From an uncultured Geobacteraceae bacterium (GTDB lineage: Bacteria; Desulfobacterota; Desulfuromonadia; Geobacterales; Pseudopelobacteraceae): a stretch of DNA of 64,000 nucleotides. Both the position numbers and the translations under genes were made by a program. The stretch lies in NCBI GenBank assembly GCA_903939115.1, contig CAJAFV010000079.1, positions 119,939-183,938 on the forward strand, written 5' to 3'. The notes beneath the pieces are model-generated. The model had not been told where the DNA came from and made no database searches. It worked only from the letters and a program-made list of their open reading frames with translations. Within the stretch, counting starts at the first letter, position 1. Every line of letters begins with the position of its first letter. Shown here in pieces: positions 1-6,646 of the stretch.

Positions 1-966
1 CTTCTGTGCCGTCAGTTCATCGCTGACAACCGGTTTAATGATCTTGCCGGTCAGAGCGGTAATGGCACTCAATGTCCAGGCACTGAATGTATCAACTCTG
101 GTGCTGCCGAGAAGATCGGAGGAGGTCTGCCTGACGTAGTTACGGAGCACCTTGTTGAACATGAGGACAAGGCAGCGATCAGGAGTGAATCTGTCGGGGT
201 CGTTAAACTGAAGGCACGATAGACGATGGAGGCTCACAACTGTTTTGCCGCTGCCGGCACCTCCGGTGATGAGGGTGCAGCCATCGGTGGCTTCAGAAGT
301 AATCATGTGAAATTGATCAGGGGAGATGAGCGATACGATATCCACCATGCGATGGTCCTGGTTCGCTACCTTGGTGTCAGTAGTCGTATGATACTGTTTT
401 TCATTTTTTACCCATGAGTCGCCGGCCAACTCATACAAATCTCCGCCGCATTCCATACGCCGGAGGGAACGCTTTACGATCTCTACCGTGTCGCGCCGGG
501 TTATCACTCCCTCCCGCTCTTTGCCCTGAATGGTTTCGAAGTATTCATCACCAGGGTCAAAGTCATAGAAAAAGCGCGAGATCGGGGCTTTTCGCCAGTC
601 TACGACCAGTGCCCGGTTATCATGGGATACGAACCCCTGCTTCCCGATAAGATACTCTTTCGAGCCGATTTTCTTGTCGGTATCGTTAATCCCGACAATT
701 CCGAAGTACGGACTGTCAGTCATCTGGAAGGATGAGAGATATTTTCTCGGATCGAATTTGTCGTTCTCGATGAGCTTCTCTGTTAACGAGTTCTTTTCAT
801 GCCAGTTTACTGATTCAAGGCGTTCCTTCTCCAGTTCAGCACTGTAGGCATCGTGATGAGCTATCTTGGTCCTGTTCTGTCTGGCCGTTTCCTCGATGGA
901 GGTGAGTACCCCTGACAGACGCTCTTGTTCTTGCCGGACTATGTCAATTTGGGATTTTTCACTCAT
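1..966 (-). CDS. HelD/UvrD-like DNA helicase, N-terminal part (runs off the window)
   Basis: Reading the minus strand from an ATG at 966 gives 322 open codons with no stop before the window edge, so the C-terminal half is missing. The N-terminus is a charged helical stretch (MSEKSQIDIVRQEQERL). A segment near residues 100-120 contains the VDWRKAP block seen in HelD/helicase IV-type proteins, and a Walker A motif GGAGSGKT lies near residue 233. HelD-type superfamily 1 proteins bind RNA polymerase or unwind DNA; which applies here cannot be told from this half. It is not in an operon with the next gene, which is also on the minus strand but is followed by its own terminator. Confidence 0.75.
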   Translation of the reverse strand, partial: MSEKSQIDIVRQEQERLSGVLTSIEETARQNRTKIAHHDAYSAELEKERLESVNWHEKNSLTEKLIENDKFDPRKYLSSFQMTDSPYFGIVGINDTDKKIGSKEYLIGKQGFVSHDNRALVVDWRKAPISRFFYDFDPGDEYFETIQGKEREGVITRRDTVEIVKRSLRRMECGGDLYELAGDSWVKNEKQYHTTTDTKVANQDHRMVDIVSLISPDQFHMITSEATDGCTLITGGAGSGKTVVSLHRLSCLQFNDPDRFTPDRCLVLMFNKVLRNYVRQTSSDLLGSTRVDTFSAWTLSAITALTGKIIKPVVSDELTAQK

Positions 967-1061
967 ATGCAGACCGTTGCCAATCCTGTCATTAATTAAA
1001 ATATGGAATTTGATGGTACGACATTTTTAACAGAGGGAACTGCAGTTTTCTGTGCATGCAG

Positions 1062-1114
1062 ACAAAATAAAAGGCCCTGGATTTGTCGGAGTGTAACTCC
1101 TATTGCCAGAGCCT
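1062..1114 (-). terminator. Rho-independent terminator of the MDR gene
   Basis: Arms AGGCTCTGG and CCAGGGCCT pair (one G-T). They enclose a smaller GGAGT/ACTCC hairpin and are followed on the minus strand by a T-rich run (TTTTATTTT). It lies downstream of the minus-strand oxidoreductase and before the helicase start. Confidence 0.6.
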
Positions 1115-1236
1115 CAGGATAGAAATGCGTACTGATTCCATGCCGCTTATATACGCCTTATTCGGCTATGCTGTCAATGTATCAGCACCAGCGCAGCAGT
1201 CTCAAACAGGAGCAGGTCAAGAGCTGGTTTCTTTTT

Positions 1237-2226
1237 TCAGATTTGTACCACAATTTTGCCTTTTTGCCGGTTGGATTCCATGTACCTGTGGGCTTCAACA
1301 ATGCTTTCTAAAGGAAATACTCTATCGATAATCGGCTTCAATACCCCATTATCAAGGCCGTTGTAGATAAATTGTTTGCCACGGGCAAGACTTTCTGCAT
1401 TTTTGGCGATCTCAAACAGGGTGTACCCGCGCACAGTCAAGCCCTTGGCGAGCGCTGCAAACAGGGGAAATGTGGTCGGTGCCGACGACAATGCACCATA
1501 TTCAAAGATTGTTGCACCGGGAGCTGCTGCCCCGGCAAGCTCTCCCAACATTGCTCCTGCAATAGGGTCAAATGCCATTTCAGCACCTTTTCCAGATGTA
1601 ATGGCCATTACGCTTTCAATCAGATCCTGTTCGTCAGTCGCTATAATGTGATCCGCCCCGGCCTCCATGAGAAAGGATTTCTTATCGGCGCCGCGGGTAA
1701 TGGCAATGGCGGTCGCCCCGACTGACTTTGTAATTTGGATTGCGGCTAATCCGACGCTGCTGCTCGCCGCAGTGATCAATACGGTGTCATCTTTCTGTAA
1801 TTTTCCGAATTCGATAAGTGCCCCGAATGCGGTCAGGTACTGCATCCAGATAGCGGCCCCTTCAACCGGGGATAGTTTCTCGGGATAATGGGCTGCAGCA
1901 TAGGCTGGCACAACGGCGCTTTCTCCGTAGACGCCATAGGTACCAATTGAAAATGAAGGTATGGTGCTCACCCGGTCGCCGATTTTAACGCCGACAGTAC
2001 CAGGACCGATTGCATCTACAACCCCCGCAGCTTCATAGCCGAGTCGAGACGGGAATGTCGGATTTTCCAGATATTGCCCCTGTCGGAACATTACTTCTGC
2101 CCGATTCAGGCCTATCGCTTCAACTTTGAGACGAACCTCGCCCACACCCGGCTCCATTAGTGGTGACTCCTCAATTTTGAGCACCTCGGGGCCACCTGTT
2201 TCATAAAAACGGACTATTTTCGGCAT
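1237..2226 (-). CDS. Medium-chain dehydrogenase/reductase, quinone oxidoreductase-like
   Basis: This 329-residue protein has the usual MDR length. The N-terminus MPKIVRFYETGGPEVLKIEE and the downstream GLNRAEVMFRQGQY and GYEAAGVV blocks are typical of the NAD(P)H:quinone reductase branch. The dinucleotide-binding part follows (ITAASSSVGLAAIQITKSVGA near residue 155); the glycine-rich motif reads AASSSVG. I do not see the Cys cluster of the structural zinc lobe, consistent with a zinc-free quinone reductase. The expected reaction is NAD(P)H-dependent reduction of a quinone, enone or aldehyde; the substrate is unknown. The ATG at 2226 is preceded by GAGGGAGA, a good ribosome site. It is a single-gene unit with a terminator at 1062-1114. 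Confidence 0.85.
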   Translation of the reverse strand: MPKIVRFYETGGPEVLKIEESPLMEPGVGEVRLKVEAIGLNRAEVMFRQGQYLENPTFPSRLGYEAAGVVDAIGPGTVGVKIGDRVSTIPSFSIGTYGVYGESAVVPAYAAAHYPEKLSPVEGAAIWMQYLTAFGALIEFGKLQKDDTVLITAASSSVGLAAIQITKSVGATAIAITRGADKKSFLMEAGADHIIATDEQDLIESVMAITSGKGAEMAFDPIAGAMLGELAGAAAPGATIFEYGALSSAPTTFPLFAALAKGLTVRGYTLFEIAKNAESLARGKQFIYNGLDNGVLKPIIDRVFPLESIVEAHRYMESNRQKGKIVVQI

Positions 2227-2442
2227 CGCTATTCTCCCTCTTATTCAGATTTAATTACCCTTGCCGCCTCGTTCAACGGCCGATAATAATTATACTCCCT
2301 CTTGGTAAAGTAAGCACCCCCAATAAAATACCCGGAACGGCTGGTTCATGATTAACGTGGCGATTCTTTCTGAACAGGGAAAATAGAAAGCCCCTTGACG
2401 GAAGGCAGCGTCGAAGCAGACAATGAAAAAAGAGGTGATATT

Positions 2443-3465
2443 ATGACAATCAAATTTGAAGAAAAGTTTGTTTCATGTAAAGATCGAATGCGGGGGGCTT
2501 TATGGGGGAGCCTCATTGGTGATGCGTTCTGCTTGGGAAGCCACTGGATTTATAATCTGGATGAAGTAGCGACACGATTTCCGGGAGGAATTAAAGGCTT
2601 CGAGACCCCGTTTTCCGGACACTACCATGATGGTAAGCAACCCGGTGACTTTTCTCATTACGGGGATGCCGCCCTGCTTGTTCTGGAGTCAGTTGCCCGA
2701 TGCGGGCATTTCGATGCATACGACTTTGGATCGCAGCTGATCAAGCTCATGACTGATGACTCCTACATCGGCTACCGCGACCATGCCACCAAGGGCATGA
2801 TCGCCAATTATCGTGCCTATCACGAGAACAATCCAACCACTCCATTTGATTTCCAACAAGGGGCTGATGATGACCAGCCTGCAACGGTTACCCATCTTGC
2901 CCCGGTAGTGGTATCACACCTGAATGACGATGACCTGCCTGGCACGATAGCAAAGGTAACCCGGGTATGTCAGAACAACCAGCGTGCCATCGCTTACTCA
3001 CAGGCAACGGCCCTGATACTGCGGGCTCTGATCAACGGCAGCTCCCCAGAGGCAGCCATGGCAGAAACAATTAGGATCATACGAGCATCTGATAGTGAGT
3101 ATTCTGAAGTCGTAGAACGGATAGAATCAGTCAGCGCCTCCCGGACACTTTCCGTGCATGATGCAACCATGCTTTTCGGGCAATCCTGTCCGCTCCCCTC
3201 AAGTTTTACTGCGGCTCTGCATACAATGCTTACCTGCTCAAATGACTTTGCAGAAGCTTTGACAGCTACTGCTAACGCCGGTGGTGATAGTGCCGGAAGA
3301 GCTGCCATGATTGGTGCCTGGCTCGGAGCATATCTCGGAATTGAGGCTATTCCGGCTGCATGGCTGACCAAACTTTCGGCTCATGACCAGATCGAAGCTG
3401 ACATAGAGCAAATTGTCGCGGCAGTGGCACTGCCGCCTACACAACAGAAAGGTGATCAAGCATGA
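2443..3465 (+). CDS. ADP-ribosylglycohydrolase-family protein (DraG / crystallin J1 type)
   Basis: It encodes 340 residues from the ATG at 2443, chosen because AAGAGGTG lies 6-8 bases upstream; an in-frame TTG at 2395 lacks such a site. The N-terminal MRGALWGSLIGDAF motif and C-terminal NAGGDSAGRAAMIGAWLGA motif are the metal-binding ends of the all-helical DraG fold. The second acidic ligand expected in classical ADP-ribosylhydrolases (GGDTDT) reads GGDSAG, which I associate with the crystallin J1-like branch. It may remove ADP-ribose from protein, nucleic acid or a small molecule, but the substrate cannot be read from sequence. Its stop overlaps the start of the pirin remnant (ATGA), and a glycerate kinase follows, so the three form an apparent operon. 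Confidence 0.85.
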   Translation: MTIKFEEKFVSCKDRMRGALWGSLIGDAFCLGSHWIYNLDEVATRFPGGIKGFETPFSGHYHDGKQPGDFSHYGDAALLVLESVARCGHFDAYDFGSQLIKLMTDDSYIGYRDHATKGMIANYRAYHENNPTTPFDFQQGADDDQPATVTHLAPVVVSHLNDDDLPGTIAKVTRVCQNNQRAIAYSQATALILRALINGSSPEAAMAETIRIIRASDSEYSEVVERIESVSASRTLSVHDATMLFGQSCPLPSSFTAALHTMLTCSNDFAEALTATANAGGDSAGRAAMIGAWLGAYLGIEAIPAAWLTKLSAHDQIEADIEQIVAAVALPPTQQKGDQA

Positions 3466-3632
3466 CCACACGTCGAATTTCAAAAATATTCAAGAGCCTC
3501 CCCACCATCGAAGGTGCGGGTGTCCATCTGAAGCGGGCCTTCGGGTATTGGAACAGACCGGTTGTTATGAACACCCAGGAGGAGCTGAAAATTGCCTTTG
3601 ACGAGTATCGGCACGGAACGTTCGTTAAGTAA
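3462..3632 (+). pseudogene. Pirin-like protein with a large internal deletion
   Basis: The 56-codon frame joins two recognisable ends of the pirin family. Residues 10-27 (FKSLPTIEGAGVHLKRAF) match the N-terminal cupin start. Residues 33-56 (PVVMNTQEELKIAFDEYR, then HGTFVK) match the pirin C-terminus, which normally follows about 230 residues later. The metal-binding cupin core with its histidines is gone. The frame is intact across the junction, so a clean in-frame deletion is likely. It overlaps the upstream hydrolase by four bases. It could still be translated, but pirin activity is not expected. Confidence 0.7.
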
Positions 3633-3655
3633 AAGGTAATCGAAAGGTTGTGCCC

Positions 3656-4789
3656 ATGCGGATAGTCATTGCTCCCGATTCATTCAAAGAAAGTTTGACC
3701 GCACTTGAAGTGGCAACAGAGATCGAAGCCGGCTTTCGCGAGATATTCCCGGATGCGGATTACTTCAAGCTGCCTATGGCTGACGGCGGCGAAGGTACCG
3801 TTGCCGCAATGGTCGACGCCACCGGAGGCACACGTAGAGAGGTGGATGTGACAGGTCCCCTGGGTGAACCGGTCACCGCTTTCTATGGTCTGACCGGTGA
3901 TGGTAAAACAGCTATTATCGAAATGGCAGTTGCCAGTGGCCTTGCCTTAATCGCCACCCATCTACGCAATCCATTGAAAACAACTTCCTATGGTACCGGA
4001 GAGTTGATAAAGGCAGCGCTCGATACGGGTGTCAACCACCTCATCATCGGTATCGGCGGTAGTGCGACCAACGACGGGGGAGCCGGAATGCTTCAGGCTC
4101 TCGGGGTAAAACTGCTGGATCTTAACGGATGTGAAATCGGATGTGGCGGCGGTGAGCTGACGAATTTGGAGCACATTGATATCAGTAGTATGGACACGCG
4201 TCTGAGATCGTGCCGGATTGAAGCAGCCTGCGATGTTAACAATCCGTTAACAGGCCCGAAGGGGGCTAGTGCGGTCTTCGGGCCGCAGAAAGGCGCTACG
4301 CCGGAGATGGTGGCAGCTCTGGACGCAAATCTTATCCACTATGCCAGCATAATTCATCGGGACCTGGGTGTGCAGGTGGAGTCAGTGCCGGGCGCGGGGG
4401 CAGCAGGCGGTATGGGCGCTGCCTTACTTGCATTCTTGGGGGCACAGTTACTGCCCGGTATTGAAATCATCATGGAAGCCGTCGGGTTTGAGGCTATCGT
4501 GAAGCATGCCGATCTGGTGATTACCGGAGAGGGACGCATTGACAGTCAGACCATACATGGCAAAACGCCGATTGGTGTAGCACGCATGGCCAAACGGTAT
4601 GGAAAACCGGTCATCGGCATTGCCGGCTGCCTGTCAAGCGATGCAGCCGTGGTTCATGGCCACGGCTTTGACGCCGTCTTCAGTGTAATCAGCCAGGTTT
4701 GTACCGTGGAGGAAGCCTTAACAAATGCGGCCGTAAATGTTCGAACTGCTTCTCGAAACATTGCTGCTATTCTAAAGATGGAGGTTTGA
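3656..4789 (+). CDS. Glycerate kinase (type 1, GarK/GlxK family)
   Basis: It encodes 377 residues, the family length. MRIVIAPDSFKESLTALEVA is the hallmark N-terminus. ADGGEGTVAAM (residues ~43-53), GIGGSATNDGGAGMLQALG (~130-150) and a C-terminal GEGRIDSQTIHGKTPIGVA block follow in family order. The enzyme phosphorylates D-glycerate with ATP, giving 2- or 3-phosphoglycerate for entry into lower glycolysis. ATG 3656 is preferred over GTG 3650 because GAAAGG is correctly spaced only for the ATG. It sits directly after the pirin remnant and before a small ORF, probably in one transcript. Confidence 0.92.
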   Translation: MRIVIAPDSFKESLTALEVATEIEAGFREIFPDADYFKLPMADGGEGTVAAMVDATGGTRREVDVTGPLGEPVTAFYGLTGDGKTAIIEMAVASGLALIATHLRNPLKTTSYGTGELIKAALDTGVNHLIIGIGGSATNDGGAGMLQALGVKLLDLNGCEIGCGGGELTNLEHIDISSMDTRLRSCRIEAACDVNNPLTGPKGASAVFGPQKGATPEMVAALDANLIHYASIIHRDLGVQVESVPGAGAAGGMGAALLAFLGAQLLPGIEIIMEAVGFEAIVKHADLVITGEGRIDSQTIHGKTPIGVARMAKRYGKPVIGIAGCLSSDAAVVHGHGFDAVFSVISQVCTVEEALTNAAVNVRTASRNIAAILKMEV

Positions 4790-4790
4790 A

Positions 4791-4934
4791 ATGGAAAATG
4801 CAAATCTAATAAAACGTTTCCGCGAAACGTACACAAGCCTATCTGCTAAAATGGACGATGACGAAGTTCTTCACTGGCTTGAGCATCATGATGAAGAATA
4901 CGAATACCTTGTACATAAGCCTGTCAAGCAATAG
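4791..4934 (+). CDS. Small acidic hypothetical protein
   Basis: A 47-codon ORF begins just after the glycerate kinase stop, behind GGAGGTTTGAA, a good ribosome site. The product is helical and rich in Asp, Glu and His (MDDDEVLHWLEHHDEEYEYL). I do not recognise it. Its placement and ribosome site support translation as the last gene of the operon. No cysteine, signal peptide or membrane segment is visible. Confidence 0.45.
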   Translation: MENANLIKRFRETYTSLSAKMDDDEVLHWLEHHDEEYEYLVHKPVKQ

Positions 4935-5044
4935 CGGGTTGCCAATGTGGAATTTGAAAGTAAGCATTGATGGAATTCTGCTTGAATGCAATTCATGTGA
5001 CTCATAATTTCTGATGCAGCAAAAACTTTTTATTAAACTTTTTG

Positions 5045-5073
5045 TTGACACTATCAAATTATATCTGTATTAA
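5045..5073 (+). promoter_or_regulatory. Sigma-70-type promoter
   Basis: A perfect -35 (TTGACA, 5045-5050), a 17-base spacer and a -10 TATTAA (5068-5073) lie about 30 bases before the small ORF at 5104. This is the best sigma-70 match I saw in the window. Confidence 0.65.
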
Positions 5074-5103
5074 GGTGCAATATCATATTTTGAGAGCGGT
5101 TAT

Positions 5104-5253
5104 ATGCAATCAATGAACGCCACATATCCGATAAAATTATCCTTCGCACAGCCACTGTGCGGCGGTATGCACAATTTTAGCAGCGAGAGCTGGGATAATG
5201 GCATTTTTGTAGTTACAGAGTATTCCTCAAAAGAGGATTATATCGTGAGGTAA
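5104..5253 (+). CDS. Small ORF between a promoter and a terminator
   Basis: A 49-residue ORF (starts MQSMNATYPIKLSF) lies between a consensus promoter and a terminator. Upstream GAGAGCGG is a weak ribosome site. One cysteine lies near residue 19; the C-terminus is acidic and polar (SSKEDYIVR). I do not recognise it. The RNA itself could be the functional product instead. Confidence 0.4.
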   Translation: MQSMNATYPIKLSFAQPLCGGMHNFSSESWDNGIFVVTEYSSKEDYIVR

Positions 5254-5283
5254 GGATTAGCAACGCATTTTTATGTGTTCATG

Positions 5284-5322
5284 AAACCCGACCCTCATTT
5301 GAGATGGCCGGGTTTTTTCGTT
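5284..5322 (+). terminator. Rho-independent terminator
   Basis: AACCCG and CGGGTT pair around a purine/pyrimidine loop and are followed by TTTTTTCGTTT. It ends the short transcription unit that starts at 5045. Confidence 0.6.
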
Positions 5323-5445
5323 TATAGAGTAACAGAGTCAAAGTAGGCCTGATAAGTAAGACAACTGAATTATGTGTGCAGAATGCTGGAGGGGCAGATC
5401 CCTCCGCAAGCTGAACAAATATCAAAGAAGGGGAAAAACTTTCAA

Positions 5446-5589
5446 ATGATTTTAAGACCACTATTTTCACGTTCCTGGCATACAGCATTATCAGAATGTG
5501 CACTCCACGCGGAGACCAGTACATCAACATTGTCACTGTATCGATTTAATGCCAGCCAATATGTAGGCGGAAGTCCAATACATAGTTAA
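5446..5589 (+). CDS. Doubtful small ORF
   Basis: A 47-codon ORF (MILRPLFSRSWHTALSEC start) is preceded by GAAGGGG and followed 28 bases later by a terminator. Nothing in it is recognisable. A longer frame starting at a GTG at 5374 lacks a clear ribosome site. The adjacent terminator is the main reason to list it. Otherwise 5321-5674 shows no gene. Confidence 0.25.
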   Translation: MILRPLFSRSWHTALSECALHAETSTSTLSLYRFNASQYVGGSPIHS

Positions 5590-5616
5590 TCATCCTGAGA
5601 AGAGTGCCGTTCAAAC

Positions 5617-5648
5617 ACCCTCTAGTCAGATGATTAGGGGGTTTTTTA
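5617..5648 (+). terminator. Rho-independent terminator upstream of the tRNA array
   Basis: ACCCTCTA and TAGGGGGT form an 8-bp stem (one G-T) with a 10-base loop, followed by TTTTTAG. It isolates the tRNA array from upstream transcription. Confidence 0.6.
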
Positions 5649-5674
5649 GTTTATAGGTTGCCACCAGTAAATAC

Positions 5675-5760
5675 GGAGAGTTGGCCTAACGGTAGGGAAA
5701 TTGTTTGCTAAACAATCCGGGCCAAAAGCTCTGGGGGTTCAAGTCCCTCACTCTCCGCCA
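5675..5760 (+). tRNA. tRNA-Ser (GCT)
   Basis: Acceptor arms GGAGAGT/ACTCTCC pair perfectly and CCA is encoded. The anticodon arm is ATTGT-TTGCTAA-ACAAT, giving anticodon GCT. A long variable arm (class II) and the T-arm GGGGTTCAAGTCCCT support serine. It is the first gene of the array. Confidence 0.9.
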
Positions 5761-5897
5761 TTTATGGTCAATTACAAATTAATTCAGGTTGCGCGGATGC
5801 ATCAAAGGAGGCCCAGAGCATGCCTCGCCTGGATTAGAGATGGGTTAGCCCGCTGTAGATGAAACATCTTAGCGGACTCCCCTCTCAATCAAATGAT
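5761..5897. other. Structured spacer in the tRNA array, no gene seen
   Basis: No canonical tRNA folds here. A hairpin CCGCT-gt-AGATG-aaa-CATCT-t-AGCGG spans 5850-5875. GATTAGAG near 5832 can pair with CTCTCAATC near 5883 to enclose it. GAGGC/GCCTC forms another small hairpin near 5810-5828. This may be a second decayed tRNA-like unit. Confidence 0.3.
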
Positions 5898-5968
5898 GCG
5901 GGTGTTCCAGTGAACAGCAGGGGTTCATATCCCCAGCCAGATCGGGGCGGCACCGATACCCGCTCCCA
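5898..5968 (+). ncRNA. tRNA-like cloverleaf with CAT in the anticodon-loop position
   Basis: Four helices close in the order of a tRNA: GCGGGT/ACCCGC (acceptor-like), GTTC/GAAC with a 4-base loop, GCAGGGG/CCCCAGC around a 7-base loop TTCATAT, and ATCGG/CCGAT around a 7-base loop GGCGGCA. The third loop has U at position 33 and would read CAT. The D and T loops lack the conserved GG and TTC, so a standard tRNA search would miss it. It may be a degenerate or non-canonical tRNA, or another structured RNA. It lies between two canonical tRNA genes. Confidence 0.35.
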
Positions 5969-5986
5969 GCTAGTAATATGATACAA

Positions 5987-6062
5987 GAGGCGATAGTGCA
6001 GTGGCCCAGCACGGCGGTCTCCAAAACCGCAAACCCTGGTTCAAATCCAGGTCGCTTCGCCA
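5987..6062 (+). tRNA. tRNA-Trp (CCA)
   Basis: Acceptor arms GAGGCGA/TCGCTTC pair (one G-T) and CCA is encoded. The anticodon arm GCGGT-CTCCAAA-ACCGC gives anticodon CCA. The T-arm CCTGG-TTCAAAT-CCAGG is canonical. Length is 76 bases. Confidence 0.92.
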
Positions 6063-6067
6063 AATTT

Positions 6068-6152
6068 GGAAGATAGTGTTCATGGGGACAAACAGTCTTG
6101 AAAACTGGAGCCACGGTAAAACGTGAGGGTTCGATTCCTTTATCTTCCGCCA
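6068..6152 (+). tRNA. tRNA-Ser (TGA)
   Basis: Acceptor arms GGAAGAT/ATCTTCC pair and CCA is encoded. The anticodon loop CTTGAAA gives TGA, on a stem with one imperfect pair. A class II variable arm and T-loop TTCGATT are present. It is the second serine acceptor in the array, reading a different codon family from the first. Confidence 0.85.
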
Positions 6153-6157
6153 ATAAT

Positions 6158-6233
6158 GCAAGGGTAGCTCAAATGGTAGAGCGGTGGATTGAAAATTCAC
6201 AGGCAGTCGGTTCAATACCGACCCCTTGCACCA
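6158..6233 (+). tRNA. tRNA-Phe (GAA)
   Basis: Acceptor arms GCAAGGG/CCCTTGC pair and CCA is encoded. The anticodon arm GTGGA-TTGAAAA-TTCAC gives GAA, and the D-arm GCTCAAATGGTAGAGC is canonical. It is the last tRNA before the rtcB genes. Confidence 0.92.
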
Positions 6234-6256
6234 TTTTTTCACGTAAAGGAGATATC

Positions 6257-6286
6257 ATGTATTTTTATGATGACGCCTTTTTGTAA
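6257..6286 (+). CDS. Nine-codon leader ORF rich in Phe and Tyr
   Basis: ATG at 6257 follows a strong AAAGGAG ribosome site and encodes MYFYDDAFL then TAA. Two Phe and two Tyr codons sit in nine positions, directly after the tRNA-Phe gene and 40 bases before the next gene. It could be a leader peptide whose translation affects the hairpin at 6289-6307. A chance ORF cannot be excluded. Confidence 0.35.
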   Translation: MYFYDDAFL

Positions 6287-6288
6287 GT

Positions 6289-6307
6289 GAGAACCCTTGA
6301 GGTTCTC
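6289..6307 (+). promoter_or_regulatory. Hairpin after the leader ORF
   Basis: GAGAACC-CTTGA-GGTTCTC forms a perfect 7-bp stem beginning two bases after the leader stop codon and ending five bases before AAGGAGG of the next gene. No T-run follows, so a control of translation or RNA stability is likelier than termination. Confidence 0.4.
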
Positions 6308-6326
6308 CGACAAGGAGGCCAGATAA

Positions 6327-6638
6327 ATGGCTCGAAGTTTCAAGAAGCACCCGGTGCTCAAATATGCGCCGGTCCGTGGCAGAATCGGGAAGTGTTTTGC
6401 AAACAGAAAGGTGCGCAGGTACAAAGGGGACATATCCAGTGGTAACGCGTACCGGAAGTTGTACGAGACCTGGGATATTCATGACGTTGTGGATAGAACC
6501 ACCATCAATGAGCATCTTAAGCGGTGGGGTCGCTGGATTTATCGCTGTGAGAACCTTTGCAGGGACTGGGAAAATCCTTATGGGGGCACTATCCAAAAAG
6601 CAATCAACAGATGGAAAAAGACGTATTTCAGAAAGTGA
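6327..6638 (+). CDS. Small basic protein of the tRNA-array/RtcB cluster
   Basis: It encodes 103 residues behind AAGGAGG. The protein is strongly basic and aromatic (MARSFKKHPVLKYAPVRGR; FANRKVRRYKGDIS), with several Trp and Tyr, as expected for RNA or ribosome binding. I do not recognise a named family, though similar small basic proteins occur in tRNA/RtcB clusters of mobile elements as far as I recall. It precedes the RtcB frame by eight bases, so co-transcription is likely. Confidence 0.6.
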   Translation: MARSFKKHPVLKYAPVRGRIGKCFANRKVRRYKGDISSGNAYRKLYETWDIHDVVDRTTINEHLKRWGRWIYRCENLCRDWENPYGGTIQKAINRWKKTYFRK

Positions 6639-6646
6639 GGAATGGA

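Noticed and set aside
5675..6233. tRNA genes as an attachment site for an integrated element
   Set aside because: No integrase next to them and no duplicated tRNA 3' end found in the window.
5869..6242. Minus-strand open frames across the tRNA array
   Set aside because: They are antisense translations of tRNA genes (typical GIEPSR / GFEPGF-like peptides) and not proteins.
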